NCBI GenBank assembly: GCA_003695505.1
Contig: RFIY01000019.1
Location: 1-14,311, forward strand
From: J088 sp003695505 [NCBI: Candidatus Dadabacteria bacterium]
Lineage (GTDB): Bacteria; J088
Direction: 5' to 3'
Length of the DNA: 14,311 nucleotides
The notes under the pieces are model-generated. The model did no database searches. It was not told where the DNA came from and saw nothing but the letters and a program-made list of their open reading frames with translations. Within the stretch, counting starts at the first letter, position 1, and every line of letters starts with the position of its first letter. This document shows, one piece after another, positions 5,359 to 12,679 of this stretch. The translations under genes were made by a program, and so were the position numbers.

Positions 5359-6875
5359 CCGCCAACGGCATCATCGACGGCGCCCGCGCACAAGCCCCCC
5401 TGCGGGAACGCACGCAGGTCGTCGTGATCGGCTCCGGCGCCGGCGGCGCCAACGTCGCCTTGCGCCTCGTAGAACAAGGGATTCGCGTCATCCTGCTCGA
5501 ACTCGGCGATCAGTATCGCCCGGAAGACTTTTCGCAGGAGCCGGCGGCTGCGACAACGATGTTGTGGCGTGAATTCGGCATGCGCATGGCGTCAGGAGAC
5601 ACGCACTTTCCCGTTCCCGGTGCCAATGCCCTGGGAGGTTCCACCGTGATCAACGCGGGAATCTGTTTTCGGCCTCCAGAACATATGGTCCGCCTCTGGC
5701 ACGACGAACATGGCGCCGCATGGGCAACCGCCGACCGCCTCAACCCGGTCGTCGACTGGGTGTGGGAGACGATGGCGGTCCGACCGGTCCCCGAGCCGTT
5801 CCTTGGCAACCACAATCTGGCGGCCCGTGACGCGTTTGCGGCCATGGGCTGGCAATATGGCGTCATCGACCGCAATGCACCGGGATGCGTCGGCTGTGGC
5901 GTCTGCTACTTCGGCTGCCCATCCGGGGGCAAGCGCAGCGTCGACAAGGCCCAGATACCGGCCGCCATCGAACTTGGTCTGCGCGTCATCACCCGGGCCC
6001 GCTGCGACCGCGTTCTCGTTGACGGCGGTCGCGCGACGGGCGTAGAAGGCGTACTGCTCGACCGCAGTGGACGCAACAGGCGCACGACATTTCACATCGA
6101 CGCGGACGCGATTGTCGCTTCATGCGGCGGCATTGACACACCGATCCTGCTTCAGGAGAGTGGCCTGGCGAACATCGACGATGGGGTCGGCGCCCAGTTT
6201 CACGTGCATCCGGGGACGGGCTGCGTCGCAATCCTGCCGGATCGCGAAACCGAGATCTGGCGCGGGGTGCCTCAGGGAATCTACTCGGATCAGTTCGTCG
6301 AAGACGGCTATCTTTTCGAAAGCTCCAACCTCCCCGCATCGGCCTTCTTCACCCTGGGCGTCCGCGCCGGAGAAAATCCGGACAAGTGGATGAAGCTGTA
6401 CCGGCACATCGCGCTTGCGGGCGGAATGATTCGCGACGAAAGCCCGGCCACGGTGACCCGTGACGCACTCGGTAAGTCATCGGTCAAGATGCATTTCACT
6501 GATCGAGACCTCCGCAAAGCCGTTGAAGCAATGCGCAATGTCGGACGCGCCTATTTCGCGATCGGCGCAAGTGCCGTGTTGCCGAGTATTGCTGGCGTCG
6601 GGCTGTTGCGCTCACCGCAGGAACTGGATCGCGCGCTGGCCCGCGTCCGCAGCGCGGCCGACCTCGATCTGTACGGTAGTCATCCCCAAAGCACCGTGCC
6701 CTTCCACCATGACCCCAAACGCGCGCCGCTGCGACCTGATTTTGCGCTGCACCGCTACCCGAACGTCTTTGTCGCGGATGCATCGGTATTCCCGGTCGCT
6801 CTGGGGGTCAACCCGCAGATCACGATCATGGCACTTGGCAGAATCGCCGGAGACTACGTCGCAGCAGCGCTCTGA
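5355..6875 (+). CDS. GMC-family FAD oxidoreductase with cysteine cluster
   Basis: A 506-residue flavoprotein of the glucose-methanol-choline family, expected to oxidise an alcohol, sugar or sterol hydroxyl and pass electrons onward. An N-terminal FAD-binding Rossmann loop GSGAGGANVALRL (26-38) is followed by an acidic end LLELG (47-51). The GMC signature region is GANALGGSTVINAGICFR (89-106). A cysteine-rich motif CVGCGVCYFGC (178-188, C-x2-C-x2-C-x3-C) is also present. C-terminal substrate-domain residues include His443 in SHPQST, Asp475 in VFVADASVFP, and Asn486 in GVNPQIT, the usual His-Asn catalytic pair. It has no signal peptide of its own, so it probably leaves the cell with the Tat-signal subunit; the genes overlap by ATGA at 5355-5358. 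The cysteine motif is known in GMC enzymes such as long-chain alcohol oxidases and may hold an iron-sulfur cluster. The substrate is not predictable. No cytochrome c subunit gene is adjacent. Confidence 0.92.
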   Translation: MTANGIIDGARAQAPLRERTQVVVIGSGAGGANVALRLVEQGIRVILLELGDQYRPEDFSQEPAAATTMLWREFGMRMASGDTHFPVPGANALGGSTVINAGICFRPPEHMVRLWHDEHGAAWATADRLNPVVDWVWETMAVRPVPEPFLGNHNLAARDAFAAMGWQYGVIDRNAPGCVGCGVCYFGCPSGGKRSVDKAQIPAAIELGLRVITRARCDRVLVDGGRATGVEGVLLDRSGRNRRTTFHIDADAIVASCGGIDTPILLQESGLANIDDGVGAQFHVHPGTGCVAILPDRETEIWRGVPQGIYSDQFVEDGYLFESSNLPASAFFTLGVRAGENPDKWMKLYRHIALAGGMIRDESPATVTRDALGKSSVKMHFTDRDLRKAVEAMRNVGRAYFAIGASAVLPSIAGVGLLRSPQELDRALARVRSAADLDLYGSHPQSTVPFHHDPKRAPLRPDFALHRYPNVFVADASVFPVALGVNPQITIMALGRIAGDYVAAAL

Positions 6876-6912
6876 GGCCGGCTCTTCCCTGCAATTCCCC
6901 GCGCCTGATGAC

Positions 6913-6921
6913 TGCTACCAT
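6913..6921 (+). promoter_or_regulatory. Possible extended -10 box before the radical SAM gene
   Basis: TGCTACCAT (6913-6921) is an extended -10 with TACCAT matching 4/6 of the consensus. No good -35 is seen. A start of transcription about seven bases later would fall next to the ATG at 6931, leaving almost no leader. The gene could instead be read through from the dehydrogenase unit, which ends 55 bases before 6931. Confidence 0.25.
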
Positions 6922-6930
6922 GGGATGTAT

Positions 6931-7821
6931 ATGCGGTCATTCCCGATCCAGTATCACGAGCCCCTGTTTCGGCCGCCGAGCGAAGCGAACAGCCTGATCC
7001 TTCAGGTGACCCTGGGCTGTTCGTGGAACCGTTGCACCTTCTGCGAAATGTATACGAGCAAATCGTTTCGTCCACGTCCGTTCGCAGAGATCGACGCCGA
7101 AATCAAAGCGGTCGCTCGTCGCTATCGTGGCATCCGCAAGGTCTTTCTCGCGGACGGCAATGCACTCGTTCTGTCGAATCGCCGGCTGCTGCCGATCCTT
7201 GCATCAATCCGGCGCGAGCTGCCGGATGTCGAACGCATCAGCAGCTACGCCATGCCCGCCGATGTGCTGCGCAAGAGCGATGACGAACTGCGCGAACTGG
7301 TCGAGGCCGGGCTGACCCTGATCTACGTCGGCGTCGAATCGGGTAACGACGAGGTGCTTCGCCGCGTCCAGAAGGGTCAGACGCAAGCCGAGTCGATCGA
7401 GGCGTTACAACGCGCCGGTCGGGTCGGCTTGCGGCGTTCGGTGATGATTCTCAACGGACTCGGGGGCACGACACTGCTCGAACAGCACGCAATCGACAGC
7501 GCGCACGTGCTGAACGAAACCCAACCCGAGTTCGCGGCCACGCTGGTCGTCTCCTTCCCGCTCGGCGACCAGCGATTCCGCGCATCCTTCGGGCCCGACT
7601 GGCGGCTTCCCGACCAGCGACAGTTGTTCGAGGAAGTTGCGCTGCTGCTCGCAAACTGCCAACTGGAGCGGACGGAGTTTCGCAGCAATCATGCGTCCAA
7701 TTACCTGGTACTGAAGGGCACGCTCAATCGTGATCGCAACCGCCTGCTTGCGCAGGTTCGGCGCGCGATCGAGGCGCCTGATCAGGTTCCCCTTCGCCCG
7801 GAATGGGCACGAGGTCTGTAA
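6931..7821 (+). CDS. Radical SAM protein of unknown function
   Basis: A 296-residue radical SAM enzyme. The cluster-binding motif is LGCSWNRCTFCEMY with Cys30, Cys35 and Cys38, which is C-x4-C-x2-C rather than the canonical C-x3-C-x2-C; this spacing is shared, as far as I recall, by related COG1032-like proteins. LADGNALVLSNRRLLPIL (about 71-88), ISSYAMP, and the IYVGVESGNDEVLRRVQKG stretch (about 132-150) are typical strands and helices of the radical SAM barrel. No cobalamin-binding, TRAM or SPASM domain is visible, and the C-terminal part has no further cysteine cluster. The ATG at 6931 is preferred because GGGA lies five bases upstream; the ATG at 6925 two codons earlier is nearly equal. 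It sits between the GMC dehydrogenase unit and typA on the same strand. The context does not reveal the reaction. Confidence 0.88.
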   Translation: MRSFPIQYHEPLFRPPSEANSLILQVTLGCSWNRCTFCEMYTSKSFRPRPFAEIDAEIKAVARRYRGIRKVFLADGNALVLSNRRLLPILASIRRELPDVERISSYAMPADVLRKSDDELRELVEAGLTLIYVGVESGNDEVLRRVQKGQTQAESIEALQRAGRVGLRRSVMILNGLGGTTLLEQHAIDSAHVLNETQPEFAATLVVSFPLGDQRFRASFGPDWRLPDQRQLFEEVALLLANCQLERTEFRSNHASNYLVLKGTLNRDRNRLLAQVRRAIEAPDQVPLRPEWARGL

Positions 7822-7875
7822 CGCAAAGCACTGCCCGTTTTTCGAAAGACCGTGCGCATCCGACGTGGCTCCGCG

Positions 7876-7892
7876 TACAATATCAGTACTGA
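7876..7892 (+). promoter_or_regulatory. Putative typA -10 box and adjacent palindrome
   Basis: TACAAT (7876-7881) matches the -10 consensus 5/6 and lies about 40 bases before the typA ATG. The 10-bp perfect palindrome TCAGTACTGA (7883-7892) covers the expected transcription start and could bind a regulator. The -35 region (around TGCGCA, 7853-7858) is poor. Confidence 0.35.
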
Positions 7893-7923
7893 GTTCCATT
7901 TCCCATGACAACTGGATTCTCCC

Positions 7924-9747
7924 ATGTCCACCGATCCATCCCGGATTCGCAACATCGCGATTATTGCGCACGTCGACCACGGCAAAACAACCCTGGTCGA
8001 CGGCATGCTGCGCCAGGCCGGTCTGTTCCACGAAAAGCAGCAGGTTGCCGAGCGCATCCTCGACTCGAACGACCTCGAACGCGAGCGTGGCATCACGATC
8101 TTCTCCAAGAACGCATCGATTCGCTGGAACGATCTGAAAATCAATATTGTCGATACCCCCGGCCACGCCGACTTCGGCGGTGAAGTTGAACGCGCGCTGC
8201 GTATGGTCGATGGCGTCATTCTGCTGGTCGACGCCGCCGAAGGCCCGATGCCGCAGACGCGCTTCGTGCTCGGCAAAAGCCTGCAACTTGGACTACACCC
8301 AATCGTCGTCATCAACAAGACGGACCGGCCCGATGCGCGCATCGCGGAGGTCGAAGACGAAGTGCTCGATCTGTTCATCGCGCTCGGCGCCAGCGAGGAG
8401 CAGATCGAGTATCCGACGCTGTACGGATCCGGTCGCGGCGGTTATCTGGGGCGCACGCCCGATACGACGGACGGGGACCTCACGCCCCTGTTCGAGACGA
8501 TCGCCCAAACCGTGCCGCCGCCACCGTGCGACCCGGATGGCCCGTTCCAGATGCTGGTGTCGAATCTTGAATACAGCGACTATGTCGGCCAACAGATCGT
8601 TGGTCGCATCGAGCGCGGAGTCTTGCGTAAAGGTCAGACGATCTGCCTGCTTCGCGAGGGCGGCGAGCCGACGCGCGCCCGGATCACGAAGCTGGAAGTC
8701 TTCGACGGCCTTGGGCGCGGCGAAGTCGACGAAGCCGGTGCGGGAGACATCATCGTCGCAGCCGGTATCGATGACGCCGACATTGGCGACACGCTCTGTG
8801 ACCCCGAACACCCGGAGGCGCTACCCGCTCTGCGTGTCGAACCACCGACGATTGCCGTTGAGTTTCGCATCAACGATTCTCCGTTCGCAGGACAGGAGGG
8901 CGATTATGTCACCAGCCGCCAGCTTCGCGACCGTCTCTTTCGCGAGGCCCTGTACGACCGCGCGTTGATCGTCAGCGAAACCGACCAGGCGGACACATTC
9001 CGTGTCGCTGGCCGCGGCGAACTGCACATCGCCGTACTGATCGAAAAAATGCGCCGTGAAGGATATGAATTCTCCGTGTCGCGACCCGAGGTGCTGTTCC
9101 GCGATGGTGAGAACGGCCGCGAGGAGCCGTTCGAGGAACTGATCTGTGATGTCCCTGAATCCGCAAGCGGCAACGTCATCGAACGTCTGGGCCGCCGCAA
9201 GGGGGTGTTACAGGACATGAAGCACAATGGGGATCGCGTCCGTCTGACCTTTCAGATTCCGACCCGCGGCATCATTGGCTTCCGCACCGAGTTCCTGAGT
9301 GCGACCCGCGGCGAGGGCCTGATGAGCCATCGCCTGACGGGCTTCGGCCCCTGGCAGGGCGCGATCGAGGGTCGCAACCGCGGCGCCCTGATCTCGATGG
9401 ACCGGTGTGAAACGGTTCCGTATGCCCTGTTCCAGTTGCAGGACCGGGGCGAGTTTTTCGTGCCGCCGGGTACGCCGGTCTACGGCGGCATGATCGTCGG
9501 AGAATACAACAAACCCGGCGACCTGATCGTCAACGTCGGCAAGACGAAAAAACTGACCAACGTGCGCGCGTCTGGTTCGGACGACAACGTACTGCTGTCA
9601 CCACCACGCAAAATGGATCTCGAGCAGTATCTCGAGTTCATCAACGATGACGAGCTGATCGAGGTCACCCCGAAGGCGCTTCGCGCGCGCAAACGGGTGC
9701 TGGATCACGAGAAACGCAAGCAGTACAACAAGAAGCGCGTCGCCTGA
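7924..9747 (+). CDS. typA: Ribosome-associated translational GTPase TypA/BipA
   Basis: A 607-residue translational GTPase, the typical length for TypA/BipA. It binds the 70S ribosome at the EF-G site and supports 50S assembly and growth under stress or cold. The GTPase domain shows the P-loop AHVDHGKT (15-22), the switch I region DSNDLERERGITI (47-59), DTPGH (77-81) with the catalytic histidine, and NKTD (131-134). EF-Tu-like and EF-G-like domains follow, then the BipA-specific C-terminal domain with TRGIIGFRTEFLSATRGEG, GKTKKLTNVRASGSDD and EFINDDELIEVTPKALRARKR near the end. The ATG at 7924 gives MSTDPSRIRNIAIIAHVD, which matches the usual N-terminus, although no clear Shine-Dalgarno sequence precedes it. 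It follows the radical SAM gene after 102 bases and is convergent with the sodium symporter gene. Confidence 0.98.
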   Translation: MSTDPSRIRNIAIIAHVDHGKTTLVDGMLRQAGLFHEKQQVAERILDSNDLERERGITIFSKNASIRWNDLKINIVDTPGHADFGGEVERALRMVDGVILLVDAAEGPMPQTRFVLGKSLQLGLHPIVVINKTDRPDARIAEVEDEVLDLFIALGASEEQIEYPTLYGSGRGGYLGRTPDTTDGDLTPLFETIAQTVPPPPCDPDGPFQMLVSNLEYSDYVGQQIVGRIERGVLRKGQTICLLREGGEPTRARITKLEVFDGLGRGEVDEAGAGDIIVAAGIDDADIGDTLCDPEHPEALPALRVEPPTIAVEFRINDSPFAGQEGDYVTSRQLRDRLFREALYDRALIVSETDQADTFRVAGRGELHIAVLIEKMRREGYEFSVSRPEVLFRDGENGREEPFEELICDVPESASGNVIERLGRRKGVLQDMKHNGDRVRLTFQIPTRGIIGFRTEFLSATRGEGLMSHRLTGFGPWQGAIEGRNRGALISMDRCETVPYALFQLQDRGEFFVPPGTPVYGGMIVGEYNKPGDLIVNVGKTKKLTNVRASGSDDNVLLSPPRKMDLEQYLEFINDDELIEVTPKALRARKRVLDHEKRKQYNKKRVA

Positions 9748-9748
9748 G

Positions 9749-9771
9749 GCCTCGGGGGCGCGCGTCGAGGC
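9749..9771. terminator. Possible bidirectional terminator hairpin
   Basis: GCCTCG (9749-9754) and CGAGGC (9766-9771) can pair around an 11-base G/C-rich loop. The hairpin sits directly after the typA stop, in the 38-base gap between the convergent ends of typA and the symporter gene. There is no T-run on either side, so this is a weak call based mainly on position. Confidence 0.3.
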
Positions 9772-9785
9772 GCGGGCGGCTGCCG

Positions 9786-11099
9786 TCAGAAGACGCCAAT
9801 CTTGTGCAGAAAGACGATCAGCACCAGCACCGGTGTCACGAAGCGCAACACCTGGAGCCAGGCCGCGATCAGCCCCGCTGATACGCCCGGCCCCAGACCG
9901 CCCTCGGCCCGCGCACGATCGAGTACCCAACCCGTGTAGATCGCGATGCCGAGACCGCCGATCGGCAACATGTAATTGGTGCTGATCTGATCCATAAAAT
10001 CGAAGAAACTGCCATATAACGCCGACGGAACGCCCAGCAGAAAAATGATTCCGCCAATGCCTCCTGCCGCGACCTTGCGATCCAGCCCGACTTCATCGTG
10101 GAAAAACGCGACGGCCACCTCGAGCAGACTGATCGCACTGGTCAGCGCGGCGAATGACAGCAGCAGAAAGAATACGCAGGCCACGAGCTGGCCGCCCGTC
10201 ATCTGGATGAACGCCAGTGGCAATGTCTTGAAGATCAGTCCCGGCCCGGCGCCAGGCTCCATGCCGAACTGAAAGACGATCGGAAAGATCACCATCCCGG
10301 CCAGCAGCGCGATCACCGTATCCAGAATCACGATCCATGTTCCGGCTCGAACCAGATTCGCGTCCCGCCCGAGATAGGAGCCATAGGTGATCATCGCACC
10401 CATGCCCAGGCTCAGCGTGAAAAAGGAATGCCCCAGAGCCTCGAGTACTGCATCGGGCGTCAACTTGCTGAAGTCGGCCGCAAACAGGAAACGGGCGCCG
10501 TCGCGAGCAGCATCCAGCGTCAACGCGTAGATGAACAGCCCGAGCAGCATCATCAGCAAGGCGGGCATCAGGATGTCGCTCCACCGTTCAATCCCCTTGT
10601 GTACACCGCCGGACACGATCGCAATCGTTACGCCCATGAAGATCGCGTGCCAGACAATCTGCTCGGTCGGATTCGCATATAGTTCACTGAACAGTCCGCC
10701 GATCATTGCAGGGTCAGCGCCAGCTGCGATCACGCCCATCACCGAGCGGGCAAAAAATGCCAGGGCCCAGCCCGCGACAACGCTGTAGAAGCTCAGAATG
10801 ACAAATGCGGATGCGACACCGAGCCAGCCGACGAGTTGCCACCCGGAGCGGCTGTGTTCGAGTTCACGGAAGGCACCAACCGGATCACGCTGCGACAGCT
10901 TCCCCAGTAGCAGTTCGGCCAGCATGATGGGCATACCGACAACGGCAATACATCCCAGATAGACGAGTACAAAGGCACCGCCACCGTACTCACCCGTAAT
11001 GTAGGGGAATTTCCAGATGTTGCCCAGGCCGATTGCGCTACCTGCGGCGGCCAGCACAAAGCCGACCCGCGAGGCCCAGTGTCCGCGACCGGAATGCAT
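9786..11099 (-). CDS. Sodium-dependent neurotransmitter:sodium symporter (NSS/SLC6) family transporter
   Basis: A 437-residue inner-membrane protein of the NSS/SLC6 family, which couples uptake of amino acids or related amines to sodium. The family hallmark is near the N-terminus: WASRVGFVLAAAGSAIGLGN followed by IWKFPY (8-33) and then GGGAFVLVY (39-47), in the broken first helix that holds sodium and substrate. The broken sixth helix is represented by SLGMGAMITYGSYLG (230-244). The eighth helix, LSFAALTSAISLLE (314-327), carries the threonine and serine positions of the second sodium site. I count about eleven to twelve hydrophobic segments, as in bacterial LeuT and MhsT. The start at 11099 has an AAGGGA Shine-Dalgarno five bases upstream. 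It is divergent from the cysteine desulfurase gene, with a 91-base gap. The substrate (for example tryptophan, tyrosine or leucine) cannot be decided. Confidence 0.95.
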   Translation of the reverse strand: MHSGRGHWASRVGFVLAAAGSAIGLGNIWKFPYITGEYGGGAFVLVYLGCIAVVGMPIMLAELLLGKLSQRDPVGAFRELEHSRSGWQLVGWLGVASAFVILSFYSVVAGWALAFFARSVMGVIAAGADPAMIGGLFSELYANPTEQIVWHAIFMGVTIAIVSGGVHKGIERWSDILMPALLMMLLGLFIYALTLDAARDGARFLFAADFSKLTPDAVLEALGHSFFTLSLGMGAMITYGSYLGRDANLVRAGTWIVILDTVIALLAGMVIFPIVFQFGMEPGAGPGLIFKTLPLAFIQMTGGQLVACVFFLLLSFAALTSAISLLEVAVAFFHDEVGLDRKVAAGGIGGIIFLLGVPSALYGSFFDFMDQISTNYMLPIGGLGIAIYTGWVLDRARAEGGLGPGVSAGLIAAWLQVLRFVTPVLVLIVFLHKIGVF

Positions 11100-11190
11100 G
11101 TTCGTCCCTTTCCGTAGAGGCGATTCTGGCTGTCAAGATGCATTAGAATAACAAACCTTAACCGGGAACTCCGAACGGAGCACATTGCAC
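11100..11190. promoter_or_regulatory. Divergent intergenic promoter region of symporter and cysteine desulfurase genes
   Basis: These 91 bases must serve both genes unless transcription enters from outside. On the plus strand TAGAAT (11144-11149) matches the -10 consensus 5/6 and lies about 42 bases before the desulfurase ATG, but its -35 is poor. On the minus strand a perfect TTGACA (11136-11131) faces the symporter gene, though no good -10 lies at 16-18 bases. The two candidate elements lie within 20 bases of each other, so the divergent transcripts could compete. Confidence 0.4.
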
Positions 11191-12333
11191 ATGACCGCGC
11201 ACGAACGACTCTATCTCGACGCGAACGCAACCACGGCCCCGCTTCCGGAGGTGGTGACTGCGGTGCATGATGCACTCACCCGGACCTGGGGCAATCCGTC
11301 GAGTCTCCACGAAGAAGGACGTACGGCGCGACGGGCGCTACGCCAGGCGACCGAACAGGCGGCGGCACTGCTGGGCTGCCCGCCCGAATGGCTGACCTGG
11401 ACCAGTGGCGGCACGGAATCACTGAACACCGCGGTAGCGGCACTCGCCGAAGCAACAACGTCTGCGCGACGTACTGTACTGACCACCGGCGGAGAGCACC
11501 CGGCGGTACGCCAGGCGCTGGCACGTTGCACGGCACGCGGCCAGTTCGAGGTTGAGCTGCTGCCGACCGACGAACTGGGGCGCGTGACTGCCGAAGACCT
11601 CGCCGCCCGGCTCAACCGTCGCGACGATGTGGCTGGCGTTGTGGTGATCGGGGCGCACAACGAAACAGGCGGTGTGCAACCACTTGCGGCGATTGCCGAA
11701 CTCTGCCTGGCGCACGAGATTCGGTTGATCGTCGATGGCGTGCAGTGGACGGGCAAACGTCCGATCGCCCTTGCCGATGCCGGTATTGATGCGTGGGCTG
11801 TCAGCGCGCACAAGTTCGGTGGCCCAAAGGGCGTCGGTCTGCTGGCAGCGCGTCCGGGCTGGATCGATGCGCCCCTGATCGTCGGCGGACCGCAGCAGCG
11901 GCGGCGCCGCGCCGGTACCGAAAACATCCCCGGCATCGTTGGCGCCGGCGTCGCCTGCGCACTGGCCGAGACAGAGATGCAATCGCGAGAACAGCGCTGG
12001 ACGACGTTGCGAGATGAGCTGATCGCGGGCCTGCGCGCCTGGCCCGATGTCGACATGCTCTACGATCCCGATGGTCTGGCGCAAACGCTCCTGCTCGCGC
12101 TCCCCGACTGGAGCGGCAGCATGCTGGCGCAACGGCTCGACTTGGAGGGCATCGCCGTCAGTACGGGAAGCGCCTGTTCTTCAGGGGCAACGCGCGCCTC
12201 TGACGCGTTACTGGGACTCGGCCATGATGAGCATCTGGCCGAGCGCTGGATCCGCATTTCATTTCCGCCGCGCGCCCCCCGGGACGCGGCTTCCCGCCTG
12301 CTTCAGACGCTGAGGTCGATCCTCACCTCCTGA
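11191..12333 (+). CDS. Cysteine desulfurase (NifS/IscS-like), PLP-dependent
   Basis: A 380-residue fold-type I, class V aminotransferase-like enzyme that should convert cysteine to alanine and hold the sulfur as a persulfide for iron-sulfur cluster or thio-cofactor assembly. Motifs run in order: YLDANATTAPLP (8-19), WGNPSSLHEEG (33-43), TSGGTES (71-77), His103 that stacks on PLP, NETGG (157-161), VDGVQ (181-185, Asp182 to the PLP nitrogen), Lys208 in SAHKFGGPKG, RRAGTENIPGIVG (239-251), and the catalytic Cys329 in STGSACSSG. The ATG at 11191 has CGGAG (11176-11180) ten bases before it; a TTG at 11185 is an alternative. There is no iscU, sufE or tRNA-thiolation gene nearby, so the sulfur acceptor is unknown. 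It converges on fmdB with a 22-base gap. Confidence 0.93.
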   Translation: MTAHERLYLDANATTAPLPEVVTAVHDALTRTWGNPSSLHEEGRTARRALRQATEQAAALLGCPPEWLTWTSGGTESLNTAVAALAEATTSARRTVLTTGGEHPAVRQALARCTARGQFEVELLPTDELGRVTAEDLAARLNRRDDVAGVVVIGAHNETGGVQPLAAIAELCLAHEIRLIVDGVQWTGKRPIALADAGIDAWAVSAHKFGGPKGVGLLAARPGWIDAPLIVGGPQQRRRRAGTENIPGIVGAGVACALAETEMQSREQRWTTLRDELIAGLRAWPDVDMLYDPDGLAQTLLLALPDWSGSMLAQRLDLEGIAVSTGSACSSGATRASDALLGLGHDEHLAERWIRISFPPRAPRDAASRLLQTLRSILTS

Positions 12334-12355
12334 ACCGCGGCCAGGATCGCGCCCT

Positions 12356-12649
12356 TCAGTCGGAAGATGACGACGACTGGCTGCTTGAGTCGCCACTACC
12401 CGAATCAGAGGAACCGCCCGATGAACCGCCGCTGGCGTAATCCGTCTTATACCAGCCGGTCCCCTTCAACACGAAGGCGCTCGGCGAAATCAGCCGCACG
12501 ACGGGTGCATCCGGCTTGCCACACGCCTCGGTTGGCTGCGCCGCCCGTTCGACGACCTCCGCACAGGTCTTGAGATGATCCTCGGTGATCGCCTGACGGA
12601 CTTCGGTCACCTTTCCACACGACTCACATTCGTACTCGTAAATCGGCAT
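12356..12649 (-). CDS. FmdB-family zinc ribbon protein, atypical second knuckle
   Basis: A 97-residue protein starting [17 protein letters not shown], the hallmark of the FmdB/CxxC zinc-ribbon family. It continues into [20 protein letters not shown], the conserved core after the ribbon. The C-terminus (about 73-97) is a glycine-serine-aspartate low-complexity tail, as often seen in this family. The first zinc knuckle is normal (Cys8, Cys11). The second, normally CPxCG, is split: Cys29 and Cys43 with 13 residues between. The family's role is poorly defined; the name comes from a regulator of a formamidase operon, and most members are small and uncharacterised. AAGGAG (12663-12658 on the minus strand) sits eight bases before the ATG, an ideal Shine-Dalgarno. 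It follows lon after 30 bases and is probably cotranscribed with it. Confidence 0.92.
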   Translation of the reverse strand: MPIYEYECESCGKVTEVRQAITEDHLKTCAEVVERAAQPTEACGKPDAPVVRLISPSAFVLKGTGWYKTDYASGGSSGGSSDSGSGDSSSQSSSSSD

Positions 12650-12679
12650 GGTGCGTTCTCCTTGGTTGTGTCCGCGTTG

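Noticed and set aside
6460-6924. Earlier start for the radical SAM gene inside the GMC gene
   Set aside because: The added 155 residues are an out-of-frame reading of the GMC C-terminal domain; the radical SAM family begins shortly before the cysteine motif.
7405-8286. Minus-strand open frame of 293 codons across the radical SAM-typA junction
   Set aside because: Antisense to two well-supported genes and without family motifs.
11211-12132. Long minus-strand frames inside the cysteine desulfurase gene
   Set aside because: Antisense shadows; the plus-strand gene has every catalytic motif of the family.
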